From Symbiodinium natans (taxonomy: Eukaryota > Sar > Dinophyceae > Suessiales > Symbiodiniaceae), in the NCBI GenBank assembly GCA_905221605.1, contig CAJNDS010002490.1:1160001-1219602 (forward strand): DNA of 59,602 bases. Direction: 5' to 3'. Positions 1-12,500 of this stretch are shown piece after piece. The stretch's first letter is position 1, and the number at the start of each line of letters is the position of its first letter. The translations under genes were made by a program, and so were the position numbers. Below the pieces are notes generated by a model. That model saw only the letters and a list, made by a program, of their open reading frames with translations, searched no databases and was not told the DNA's origin.

Positions 1-1
1 C

Positions 2-1708
2 GGGCAGTGCATCGGCTACGTCCGCTCCACCGCCTACGGCCACACCCTCGGGAAGTCAATCGCCTACGGCTACGTCGACTGCCCAGAGCATGGGGCTCAG
101 AAGGGCTTGGGCGCGCATCGGGCAGAAGGGGGGGAGCAGGGTTTCGGGTTTTCGGCTTAGGGTTTAGGGGTTAGGGTTTAGAGTTTAGGGTTTCGTGCGT
201 GTCTCTGACCCTAAACCCGATGACTGGTGTCTCTTCCTACTTGGCTCATGGGCCTGGCATTGTCCAGCTTAGAGTTTAGGGTTTAGGGTAAAGTATCGTA
301 CAGTAGAGGGGGCGGGGCAGGGCTCCCCTCTTTGCTCATAGTGCAGCTTTATGCAGCTGCCACCATGAGATCACCGAGCTCACCTCGTGCAAGGCTCATA
401 GGCTGGTATGCCCTAAATCCTAAATCCTAAATCCTAAATCCTACATATCCCTAAACCCTAAACCCTGAACCTGGGTGCTGCACAGGTCTGAGCCGAAGAT
501 CACCAACAAGTGGCTCGAGGCAGGTGACTGGCACATTGGCGATGCTTGGCCGATGCGTCCGTTATGAAGGGTTTAGGGGTCAGGGTGTAGGGTTCTGGGT
601 TTGGGTTTGGGGTTTCGCATTCAGGGTTTAGGGTTTGGGGTTTCGCATTTAGGGTTTAGGGTTTAGGGTTAGTAAGGTGGGCTCTGGGCATTACATTCGG
701 GTTTCTAGGGGACACGAAGTAGAAGTAGACTTACTAAGTCAAGAGGGCTGCCAAGTAGGGCAGTGTTGGGCTTAGGGCGTCTACACGTGCGCAAGACGAA
801 TGATGGACGTTTAGATGCAGGACCCTCCACATCTCAGGGAAACGGCGGCTAACACTCCTACAGCCCGAAGCCCATAAACTCCTTGAAGGGCGAAACCCTA
901 ACAGTCCCAAAACCGCCAGGGCTTCGGGTTTAAAAGGTTTGGGGCTTGCAGTCTAAAAAACGCCAAACCCTGAACCCTAAACCCTGAACCCTGAACCCTA
1001 AACCCTAAACCCTCAACCCTAAACCCTAAACCCTAAACCCTAAACCCTAAACCCTAAACCCTAAACCCTAAACCCTAAACCCTAAACTTGAACCGAATCT
1101 CTGCAAGCTCCTAAGGACAAGGGTGAGAGGCACGTGGCAAAGTTGCATCTCAAGGCTCCCTGCTGGCTTAGCACAGCTTTCCCTAAACCCTAAACCCTAA
1201 ACCCTGAACCCTAAACCCTAAACCCTAAACCCTAAACCCTAAACCCTAAACCCTAAACCCTAAAACCCCTAAAACCCTAAGACTAAGACCCTAAAAACCT
1301 CAAAAACCCTAGAACAAATCACAAAAACCCTAAAGATTCACCTTAAAATACTGAGACCCAAGCACCGCTAAGACCCTAACATGCGAAGCCGGAGGCACCC
1401 TTCTAAACACGAACACCCTAAAGCCTAAAACCGTAAACCCTGAAACCCGAAACCAGAAATCCCTAAACCCTAAGCCCTAAACCCTAAACCCTAAACCCTA
1501 AACCCTAAACCCTAAACCCTAAGCTTAAACTCCCCAAAATCCGAAGCCGGAGGCACCCTTCGACCCCACGAACTCCAGAGTAAAGGGGCTTTATCCGCCT
1601 TCAGAGCCCATCGTCGAAGGCGGGAGTGGCGGCTTAGGGTTTTTAAGGTTTAGGAGTTTATGCGTCGAGGAGTTTAGGAGTTTAGGGGCTTTGGGTTTAG
1701 GAGCTTAG
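2..1708 (+). CDS. Sarcosine/dimethylglycine dehydrogenase-like protein, 3' exons (partial)
   Basis: Four exons of a gene entering from the left: 2-87, 486-543, 1116-1154 and 1553 onward. The joined frame reads GQCIGYVRSTAYG, SIAYGYVDCPE, KITNKWLEAGDWHIGD, GERHVAKLHLKAPFDP and SRVKGLY. That order (glycine-cleavage-T-type C-terminal domain, then a conserved HLK-PFDP-RVKG tail) is the end of sarcosine and dimethylglycine dehydrogenases, flavin enzymes that demethylate these amino acids with folate as acceptor. All three introns are GC-AG and keep the frame. The last exon stays open to a TAG at 1706-1708, but the conserved part ends near 1600, so the true 3' end is uncertain. Sarcosine versus dimethylglycine specificity cannot be told from the tail; the FAD domain lies outside the window. 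Introns are filled with TTTAGGG-type repeats. Confidence 0.72.
960..1086. repeat. Interstitial CCCTAAA array
   Basis: About seventeen units in the C-rich orientation, in an intron of the sarcosine-dehydrogenase-like gene. Confidence 0.95.
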
Positions 1709-2168
1709 GGTTCAGGACTTCGGGGTTTAGGAGTTGTTTTGTTGGTTGTTTCTATTTTGGACGTGTTTGGGAGTTTAGGGTTTAGGGTTAGAGTGTAGGG
1801 TTTATGGTTTAGGAGGGTTTTGCGGTTTAGGGTTTATGGGGGGGGGGGGGGTGTTTTCGGATTTAGAGGCTTCTCCCCTTGATTGTGCATCTGGGGATGT
1901 TTGAGTGCGCTTTTTTCAGGCTTCGGGCTTCGGATTTCGGGGATTTCGACTTCTTCGGGGTTCTGGTTTCTGGGATTCCTGGGACCTTCTTGGGAGCCCT
2001 CAAACCTCAACCCTGACGCGAGACCCTTGGAACGGAAGAAGTGTTTGGACGTGGGCTGTTGCCTTGAGTTTAGGCCTAAACCCTAAAAGGAATAGGTTTG
2101 GGTGGTTTTGCCGCCTGAGACGGCGTGGGGTGGGATAAAGAAGTTAGATGGCCCTCCACTATCGGGCC

Positions 2169-2246
2169 ATGGCTGCTCTTCGCATTTCCGGACGCCTGCG
2201 AAGCGAGTCTGCATCCCAACCTTCACAGCTTCTGAGCCTTTTCACA
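2169..2246 (+). other. First coding exon of the aldehyde dehydrogenase, presequence-like
   Basis: ATG in a good context (GGGCCATGG) opens a frame starting MAALRISGRLRSES and ending LLSLFT at a GC donor. Basic and hydroxylated residues without acids near the start look like a mitochondrial targeting peptide. It joins in phase 0 to exon 2 (6662), where RLFIDNQYVE is the usual beginning of the aldehyde dehydrogenase core. The start is inferred; the 4.4 kb first intron could hide a further exon. Confidence 0.6.
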
Positions 2247-5200
2247 GCAAAACCCTAAACCCTAAACCCCAACGCCATTCGCTCATGACCGGAGGCAGCT
2301 ACGGAAAGCCCAGGACTGCAACCATGTCTGCGCAGGCGTGACGCAGGCTCGCCACTGGATTTAGGGTTTAGGCCTTAGGGTCTAGGAGTTAGGGCTGGGT
2401 TGTAGGGTTTAGGATTTAGGGCTGAAGGTTTAGGGGTTTAGGGTTTCGGGTTTAGGGTTTAGGGCCTAGGGCTTAGGGTTTAGGGTTTAGGGTGCATCTA
2501 CAGAAAGGCCTTGAGGCCCGCATCCTGCCGGATGGGTTAGTCAGCGACAGAGACCCTATGCGTGTAAGTATGTATGCATGCATGAAGTAGGGTGTTTATT
2601 TCTTGTACCCCCAACAGGACACCCAAGGTATACTTTCACCAATAGTAAAAAGGAACCTTATATACACTCACCAAAAGCAAGAATATAAACCCTGCTTCAT
2701 ACCTATGGCTATACAGTCCGACTCAAGGGCCTTTAAGTGATTTTGAGGTACAATGGGTTTAGGGTTTAGGGTTCAGGGTTTAGGGATAATTCCCTATCAG
2801 CCTGGTGCAGGATTTTATGTTGTATTAGTCCCATTTTCAGGGCTTTTGTTCAGGCATAACGGCCCATCCTGGTTCAGCACAGTAGTCATGTGTTCAACTA
2901 TTGTTTTTTTGTGTTTTTTGGGGGTTTTGGGACAGTTTTGGGTTTGGGTGCAAACCTCCCTCCCAAAGGCGTGTGACCACTCAAGACCGAACTCCCAAGC
3001 TCCAAAGCCGTGGTCACATGGGCAGAGCTCTGAATAATGTGGTGAAACCCTATTCGGGTTTCAGACGTGGGTTTAAACCCCAAACCCCAAACACCAAACC
3101 CCAAACCCCAAACCCCAAACCCTAAACCCTAAACCCTACTGCAAACCCTTGACCCCCGCCCCGCCAAACGCACCGAGCTCTCGCGCCTGAGAGGCTGTCG
3201 TCGTTCCATGCTCCACCGTGGACTCTGCACGTGAAACTCCTTCACTTAACTTTTGTGCAGGTTACCGGAGAATCCTCTCAGGAGTTTCAGCATGATAGCC
3301 TACACTACAGGAGGATCCCAAGGTTTTGTGATCTGCTGGACGTCCATGGGCTGCATGATATTCTTTTTTTTGCTGTCTCACAGGCTTGCAACAGTAAAGC
3401 ATCTCGAGACCCTGCTCTCGCTTGTATATTGTGTCCATAGCGCTGCGGCGACCTCGACAACGGTCTATTTCAGGATCGTGTGTTGTTGTGTCGGGCCGCC
3501 TCCCCTCGAACTTTCGAGGTATAGAAGTGATGATTGAGAAGGTCGAGCAGCAGGAAAAGCATCCTCTCTCGTTACTGCTGAAGTGCCGCATTTGTCACTG
3601 TGCCTGTCCGGATCCAACGCAATATATCATATTGTATCATAGTAGTATAGAATATATAGATGCACGGCAGAAGACCATGGCTACGAGCTGCACGTCCCAT
3701 GTCATTGCAGCTGTGCCGAGGTGCATGGCAAGATCAGGGACGAGCTGCAGTGCCCTGAAGGGTTTGGGGTTTAGGTTAGGGTTTAGGGTTTAGGGTTTAG
3801 GGTTTAGGGTTTAGGGTTTAGGGTTTAGGGTTTAGGGTTTAGGGTTTAGGGTTTAGGGTTTAGGGTTTAGGGTTTAGGGTTTAGGGTTTGGTTTAGAGTT
3901 TAGGGCACATCACCACAATCCCGCTGTTGGGAGCTTTGTGGCTGCTGACTAAGCCTCCAGCAAGCCCTTTTTTCCCCTGTACCAAGGGCCCATGCCCATA
4001 CTGCAGAACCCTGTAAAGGAGGTAAGGAACCAAGTTAAGGGCCCATATAACTACCCTGCAGGCCATCCTGCATGATGCGTGATACGTTTCTGCCCGCTGC
4101 AAAAGTGTACACAAAGGACGCTGCCTGCGCCATCCGACAATGAACGGGTGCGCCAGGCGCCAGTTGGCCACGAGAAGCTATGCGCGTCCCCAGCATGCCG
4201 AAAATGAGTGAGTTTCCAGAGACTATCGCAAGTACTGCGGGCGTATCCGGGCGTATCTGTTCATTGTTTATGTGTGTCTGTTCATTGTTGTGTTTAAATA
4301 GCTATGTAGTGTTCTTAGGCTTAGTAGTTCAGGTTCGAACAGAGGCAAAAATGCTCCGGTGCCATCAGCCCCCAATAAACAGTGTCTGAGGGCATGCTGA
4401 CTAGGGGCATGCTGTAAACAGTTCTCAGGGTAGTTCCATGGGCCCTTCACATGGCCCCTTACCTCCTTTAAAGGGTTCTGATGTATGGACCCGTATTTTG
4501 TGTGGGGTGTGTAAGGGCTATATAAGGGGTACCCGTTTAAAAGTTTAAGGGCCCATACGAAGAGACCATGCAACTACCCCAAGACAGTTCTTCACGCAGC
4601 CGTTGGGTTTTTGCAACGCACCTTGTCATTTGGGGGCCTGTTCAAAGTTCCGGCCCTTGTTGCCTACAAACTAGAAGTGGAAGGAATCTGCCATCAACGA
4701 GAAGCCAAAACGAGACTCTAGGTTTGAACTACCTCCTCATAGAGCAAGTCTAATCTTCATGGTGCGGTAAACATTCGGATACAGACAGGTCTTCGAGCAC
4801 AGGGACAGCTTCATCAGGTCACAGACTGCCAAAACCCTGCAAGAGCATGCACATCAAGAAGTTTAGGGTTTAGGGTTTAGGGTTCAGGGTTCAGGGTTTA
4901 GGGTTTAGGGTTCTGACTTTCATTTGCTTCGGCCCTCGCAAGCTGCGAGCAGCCTGGCCCGGACGAGCACCTCGCAATGTTGGCGAGGCTGCCCCGCGCG
5001 GGCCGCGCCGGCCTCACCATATGCAGGCCGGCTGACAAATTCACCCTTAATCCCTGAGCCTTAAACCCTAAACTCTAACACCTAAACCCGAATCCCTGAG
5101 CCTTAAACCCTAAACTCTAACACCTAAACCCGAATCCCTGAGCCTTAAACCCTGAACTCTAACACCTAAACCCTAGACTCCCTAGACTTCAGCCCTAAGT

Positions 5201-8200
5201 TACGAGCTGCAAGCCCGTGAAGCATGCAGGAAAGAATACCTATGGAGCCCTTAAAAATGTTTAGTGTTTGGGATCCACCCTTTCGAGAGGGGCCGCTGGG
5301 GGAAGGGGTTGGGGCTTAGGGTGTAGGGTGTAGGGTTTTGTTGGTTTAGGGTTTAGGGTTTAGGGTTTAAAGTTTAGGGTTTAGGGTTTAGGGTTTAGGG
5401 TTTATCAGAACTTTAGCTGCCAGTTTCAGGAGCTGGTTGTGCTGAGCACGGTCTTGAGGGGATCCAGAGTTCTGAGCACTTGGCCCAGTAAGCCCGAAGC
5501 CCTAAAACTTGAGGGTTTAGGGTTTAGGGTTTAGGGTTTAGGGTTTAGGGTTTTGGGGGCTCAGGCAACAACCAAATCCAGATTCAGTCCAGGTTGAGAA
5601 TTCAGAGATTCGCCTGGTTTTGGGTATAAGCAATTTGCTATAGCCCTTGGGCCCCTTCCTCGAACCCTGAACCTCGCCCAAGCCTTAAAAGATTTAGGGT
5701 TTAGAGTTTAGGGTTTAGGGTTTAGGGGTCTGTGTGTAGGACCTGCAGCGGCTTCGCCGCGTCCCAGGAGGCTGCCTGGGCGGGGGGGGCGCGGGGCAGG
5801 GGCTTAGGTTTGCGGCTTCGGGGTTTGGGGTCTTCGGGGTGTGGAGCTTTTTAGGGTTTTGGGGGGGTTTAGGATTCAGGGTTTAGCCAGTTTAGGGTTT
5901 ATCTTTTGATAGGGCATCAAGTTCCGACGCCCAAAACCCTATGACCGTTTCGGGTTGGGGCTTCAGGGTTTAGGGTTTCGAGGGTTTTGGGTTTTGGGAA
6001 TTAGGTGCTTGGGCTGGACTCTTTGGAAGCTTGCGGCTTGGTCGTGGACGCGTGGACCTGAGTCAGTAATCATGGGTTCCTCTACTACCCCCCCTAGGTT
6101 CCCCCCATAATTAAGGCTATGTTGGGATTATTAAGCCTAATTAAGGCTAATTAAGGGGGGAACCTAGGGGGGGTAGTATAGAGGGGGGGTAGTAGAGGAA
6201 CCACTGATATAAGGTGAGCAGGAGGCAGAGCTGCTTGCCCCGTGAGTAAGTGCTCGTGGAGCTGTGTGGCGCCCAGCATGCCGCATCCCTCGTCCTGCGC
6301 CTATGGTTTAGAGTTTAGGGTCGTAGCCACGCCAGAACCCCTAAACCCTCAACCCTAAACCCTAAACCCTATAGATCGTGCAAGCACCGCGGGAGTATGC
6401 ATGAAAAACACGACCAGCGCCGATCCTCATCCTCCAAAGTGAATCTTGTAAGGGTCATCTGATACGTTGTCCACGTCCATATGAGTTCGTTGGATAACCT
6501 AATACAAGTAGTCCTTGTTGGGAGGCTTCTGTTTTGGGGTCCAGTAGGCGTATAGAGTTTTAGGGAAAGCCAAAAAAACCCGAAACCCTAAACCCCAAAC
6601 CCTAAACCCCTAAACCCCTAAACCCCTCAACCCCTCAACCCCTAAGCCCTCGACCGTGGAGGTGATCAGCCGGGCAGAGGGCATCATCCAACGCACCAGC
6701 CGACTTTTCATTGACAACCAGTACGTGGAGGCAAGCAGTCTGAAGCCGAGTAGGGTTTAGGGTTTAGGGTTTAGGGTTTAGGGTTTAGGGTTTAGGGTTT
6801 AGGGTTTAGGGTTTAGGGTTTAGGGTTTAGGGTTTAGGGTTTAGGTTTTAGGGTTTAGGGTTTAGGGTTTAGGGTTTAGCAGCGTCCAGCCCAGCGGTGG
6901 TTTCTTACTGTTGGTTTGCTGGGAATGAGGGAAGTAGGGCCCTATATATATATATATATACATACCCCTTTAAGGGGTTATATAGGGTACCTCCCATTCC
7001 CTGCTAGCCAGCAGTAAGTTAAGACGAACAAGAATGGCAAACCCTTACTCGAATACTCCGACCCTCAATCCAGCCCAGAACCTGCCCTCAACCCTCCACC
7101 CTCAACCCTAAACCCTAAGGCCCTAAGCCCTAAACCCTAAGCCCTAAAGCCCAGCGGGCTTCTCGGTGCCTGCGAGAGTCGGCAGGCGGAGAACAATGTG
7201 CGTCTGCCGGTGCTCTCTCCCTCGGATGGCAAGCCCTTCGCAGCTCCCTCGGCCTCGGGGTCGAGAGGTTTAGGGTTTGGGGTTTAGGGGTTAGGGTTTA
7301 AAATTTAGGGTTCAGGGTAGGTAAGGCATTATAAGCACTTCGTTGTGAACCCAAAAAGGTTGTATTCTGATTCGGGTAAGAAGGTCCCCACCTCAACAAA
7401 TAGGTATCCCGGAGTAGTGTGGGCGGGGATGGTCGCTGGCTCAGAAAAATCTCAGGGTGCCTTATGGTCAATTCTCTAAAATCTGGCCCCCTTTTTTGGG
7501 GACCCGAAAGAAGAGGGGCCGCCTTCATAATAAGGAACCCAAAAGGGACCCTATTTTAGAGAAGGTGGCCTTATCCGGAACTTCCCCTAAACCCTAAACC
7601 CCAAACCCCAAACCCTAAACCCTAAACCCTAAACCCTAAACCCTAAACCCTGAACCCTAAACCCTAAACCCTAAACCCTGAACCCCAGCTCAGAAGGCAA
7701 CTTCGCCTTGCTCGGACATCTTAGGAGGGATGAGCCCAGGTTCTCAAGGGGTTCAGTGCTTCCGCTTTGTCAGGCTCAGCTCAGAAGATGTCAGCTTAGG
7801 GTTTAGGGTTTAGGGTTTAGGGTTTAGGGTTTAGGGTTTAGGGTTTAGGGTTTAGGGTTTAGGGTTTAGGGTTTAGGGTTTAGGGTTTAGGGTTTAGGGT
7901 TTAGGGTCAAGCTTACAGAAGTGATAGGTCTAAGCTTTCACATGACCCAAAAATCTTGACACGATTCCGGGGATCATGACAAAATGCTTTCGAAAAATCA
8001 GACACAAGGAGGGTCAGTCTATTCGCATTTAACATTACCCTGGCTACCCAAGGGAGTCTAGGTACTGAAGTACCGTGTACCTTAAACCCTAAACCCTGAA
8101 CCCTCAACCCTAAACCCTAAATCCTCAACCCTACGCCCTAAACCCTAAACCCTGAAGTACCTTGGCTGAAGGATGGGCTGCTAGGCTGTATAATTCCCAC

Positions 8201-8942
8201 GACCACCTCCGTACAGTAAATTCGGGCACCACAGCACCTCCTAAACACCGAAGCTTAACCTCTTCCCTTTTGAAGCACAAACCTTAAAGCCTATAATTGA
8301 TACTCAATATTCAATACAATCAGTGGTTCCAAAACCCAACTTGTCAACTCTGGCCTCTTATAAGGCAGTCTTATTCTGAAAGTTTGAGCTTTTACCCTGT
8401 AAGTCTTTAAATGGGAAGTAAGGCACTAGCCCCCTAAACCCTCAACCCTAAACCCTAAACCCTAACCCTAAACCCTAAATTTAAACCCTAAACCCTACAT
8501 CCTGGCTGCCAGGCCAGCATCGCGCACGCATCAGCGGGTGACGTGGATCGGGCAGTTCGATCTGCAAAGCCGCACCCCGAGCTGCCATCTTTCCTCTACA
8601 CGGCGGTTTACGAAAAATGGGGGCCTCAATTAACAAAAATATGTGTGTATCTGTATAAATATATATAGATCCCCAAATGGTAGGATTTCCTGAAAGTAAG
8701 GACCACCATAAGGTACCCCCAATTTTGGAAAACCCCACATAATCCCTTCCCCCCCCCCCCCCCCCCGGCCACCCCTGCCCCCGCAACATGAGCACACTTC
8801 CCCCTAATCTGCTCTGAACACCTCCAAGGTCCCTCAAAGGCCAAGCCTGTAAACTCCACCCTGGACCCTAAAGATTAAACCCCCAACCCCAAACCCTAAA
8901 CCCTACCTCAAACCCTAAACCCTCAACCCTCAACCCTCAAGC

Positions 8943-8974
<32 letters not shown>

Positions 8975-8998
8975 AGCCTTAAGCCTCAAGCCTCAAGC

Positions 8999-9030
<32 letters not shown>

Positions 9031-9082
9031 AGCCTCAACCCTCAGCCCTCAGCCCTCAGCCCTCAACCCTCAACCCTCAAGC

Positions 9083-9128
<46 letters not shown>

Positions 9129-9131
9129 AGC

Positions 9132-9184
<53 letters not shown>

Positions 9185-9201
9185 GCCCTCAGCCCTCAGC
9201 C

Positions 9202-9240
<39 letters not shown>

Positions 9241-9354
9241 GCCCTCAGCCCTCAGCCGTCAACCCTCAACCCTCAACCCTCAAGCCTCAACCCTCAACCC
9301 TCAACCCTCAAGCCTCAACCCTCGCCCTCAGCCCTCAGCCCTCAGCCCTCAGCC

Positions 9355-9386
<32 letters not shown>

Positions 9387-9432
9387 AGCCTCAACCCTCA
9401 GCCCTCAGCCCTCAGCCGTCAGCCGTCAGCCG

Positions 9433-9477
<45 letters not shown>

Positions 9478-9481
9478 ACCG

Positions 9482-9568
<87 letters not shown>

Positions 9569-12500
9569 ACCCCAGCCCCCCCTTGAAAAGGCGATGCTTC
9601 GACGAAGGAAACTGGGCCTCCCGCACGCCGGAGGCGTCCAACACTTGCGGTTTAGGGTTGAGGGTTATTTAGGGTTTAGGGTTTAGGGTTTAGGGTTTAG
9701 GGTTTAGGGTTTAGGATTTAGGGTTTAGGGTTTAGGGCTTAGGGCTTAGGGCTTAGGGCTTAGGGTTAGTTTAGGGTCTAGGGTGACAAGGGACGAACTC
9801 GAAACTTGGTGGGCTTCCTTATTCTGTAAGAATCAAGAAGTGTAACACCTCTTTCTCCTTTGCTTGCTGAAGAAGTGAGTGAGTAGTAGGATTCCGAAGG
9901 TTCGGAGGGCTTCTGCAGTCAGAGTCCCGAAGTCAAACCAATACGGGAAACAAGACGCAGTGACAAAAAAACAGCCGCGTCATCTTGCTGTTTGTTTGCC
10001 GGTCCAGTCGAGCCTCCCAGGACCTAGCCGACTGGGGAAGCATGCCGGGGTTTATCTACTTGGAGGTTTAGGGTTTAGGGTTTAGGGTTTAGGGTTTAGG
10101 GTTTAGGGTTTAGGGTTTAGGGTTTAGGGTTCAGGGTTTAGGGTTTAGGGTTTAGGGGTTTTTAGGTTTAGGGTGGCTTTAGGGTTGTGGGCCCTGGAGG
10201 TTTAGGGTACTTATAAGCCCAGCAATAGCTGCACTTATCAGCCCGACAAAAAGTCATCTAAGTCGGTTCTCAGTATTAATTATTACCTATATAAACCCTC
10301 ACCCTAGACCCTAAACCCTAAACCCTAAACCCTAGACTCATGATTGAAGTAGGGCATGCAGCCCCAAGGCATCCTTTGTTTGCAAACGGCGTGTCTCGAG
10401 TGCGTCGTTTTGGGGACTTGCCAAGTTTTCTTCTCAGTTGACCTCCGGTGGTCCAGGCGTCTGGTTGCACAGTACGTTTTCTGAGAAAACGCATCGAAGA
10501 TGTCCAGTCTATCCCGATTACACAACCTACACCTAGCCGAGGCAAGGACTCCAACAAAAGGCAAGTCATACTTTGCAGAACCCACAGCCAAGCAACACAG
10601 TTGTGGCAGCTGTAGAGGGCTGATTGCTGCCAGAGCGTTTCCATGGCGAGTACAGCATATGCTGTGTGTCAGGCACGGTTCTCTGTTCTTGTACATTGCA
10701 GTATTTTTTTGTTGCAGTCGTCTCCTATATCCGGCGTCCTCAGCCTATGCCTATGAGAGTGATACGGTCACTTACCTAAACTGCGCCCCTTTTGAAATCC
10801 TTGCTTTCACGAGGGCCTTCCAAGTAAAAAAAAGGACCGATGGCTTGGCATCGCCCGAAGGATCTCACAAACCCAAAAGCCGCTGAGCACCAAAGGCCGC
10901 AACCTGACTGTAAGAGCTCTAACTTAACTACCTCCGAAACTCTCAACAAAACCACACAAAGCTTTTCAAGAAACATACAGGAGTGCAAGTAGATGCTTGT
11001 TAACCGTATACGCCTGTACTCCTGGCATCAAGGCAGTAGTAGCTGAAAACCCTGAGCCCTAAACCCTAAACCCTAAACCCTAAACCCTAAACCCTAAACC
11101 CTAAACCCTAAACCCTAAACCCTAAACCCCACACCCTAAACCCTAAACCCTAAACCCTAACATCCTGTACATGGGCCCAACATGACCCTGAGCGAGAAAG
11201 CTGTCCCCGACTCCTCCTTGAGGAAGTTCATATGGGTAGTTCTAAACCCTAAACCCTAAACCCGAAACCCTAAACCCTAAACCGTAAACCCTAAACCCTA
11301 AACCCTAAACCCTAAACCCTAAACCCTAAACCCTAAACCCTAAACCCTAAACCCTAAACCCTAAACCCTAAACCCTAAATCGTATGTACCTTCTTGGGGT
11401 CATTCAGGGTTTATCAGTGCAGCTACCCTGCGCACACCCCTACCCAGACCCCGGGGAGGATCCAAAAAAAAATCCCCTAAAAGGTTCCCAAGAATGACCC
11501 AAGAGTAGCTTTGGGTACTATTTGCGGGCTCTAGTTTTTGGATCTTCCCAGGCGTGTGGGTAGTTAGAAAGAACCCGCTAAGCCCTAAGCCCTAAACCCT
11601 AAACCCTAAACCCTAAACCCTAATTACACATGAATTGGATGCTCTCCAAGCTGTTGCCGGCGATCCTGGTGGGCGCCAGTCGAGATCATCAGGCTTCACA
11701 GCATCACTTGGAAGTCTTCCAGGGCCGCCTGTCCTTGGTAGTAGAGTAGGTAGGGTTTAGGGTTAAGGGTTTAGGGTTTGGGGTTTGGGGTTTGGGGTTT
11801 AGGGCTTAGGGTTTTTAACCTTTTTTGGGGGCATTCGAATCCCTACAAAATCCCAAAGCTTAACCGGTTGCTGGACAACTAACTGTCCAACATGAAGTCA
11901 AAAGTCGTAGCTTATGTAGCTTTGTCGTAAACGACGTTTGTTGCATTGGTGTTCCGTGACTGCTGGTCTTGCCCACTCTTCCGTAGGAATAGAGTCTAAG
12001 GAAAGGTACCCTGAACCCTAAACCCTAAACCCTGAACCCTAGAGATGTTGAGGGGGTCAGCTGTTGCAGAGGTACTCGTGACATTCCAGATGATTCTCCA
12101 TGCCTGGGTCAGCTTCGAGCGCTGAAGACCCATTTGGCAAAAGCCTGCGAGGAGGACCCTGGGCTTTGGTGGCTTACAGGTTTAGCGTTTAGGGTTCATG
12201 GGCTGGGGTTTTAGGGTTTAGGGTTTCGGGTTTAGGATTTAGGGTTTTGGGTTTAGGGTCTGGGTTCAGGGTTTAGGGTTCAGGGTTTAGGGTGTAGGGT
12301 TTAGAGTTTTGGGTTTGGTGTTTGGGGTTCGCACCGATGTGAGTCTGCTCGCGCGGACAAGTTTATAATTCCCTGCCAGAAGAAGCTGACTTTTGCGACA
12401 TTTACTCCACTAGCTTTCTGCGACTGACTGGACCCCGTACTAGTCATGGCTTCTGGATTGTTGTTATTGCACTCTTTGACTACCATAGCTACAAGCTTGG

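Noticed and set aside
960-1086. A true chromosome end at the left of the window
   Set aside because: Arrays are short, occur in both orientations throughout and lie between coding exons, so they are interstitial.
6950-6962. TATATATATATA as a promoter TATA box
   Set aside because: It is inside an inverted-repeat element within an intron, and dinoflagellate promoters are not known to rely on TATA boxes.
8569-8592. Continuation of aldehyde dehydrogenase exon 4 as PHPELPSFLYTA
   Set aside because: Open but unlike the family; a GC donor at 8569 joins in frame to RCFDEGNWA at 9591, which fits the family.
8920-9571. CRISPR array
   Set aside because: Units are 7 bp with no spacers; it is a minisatellite.
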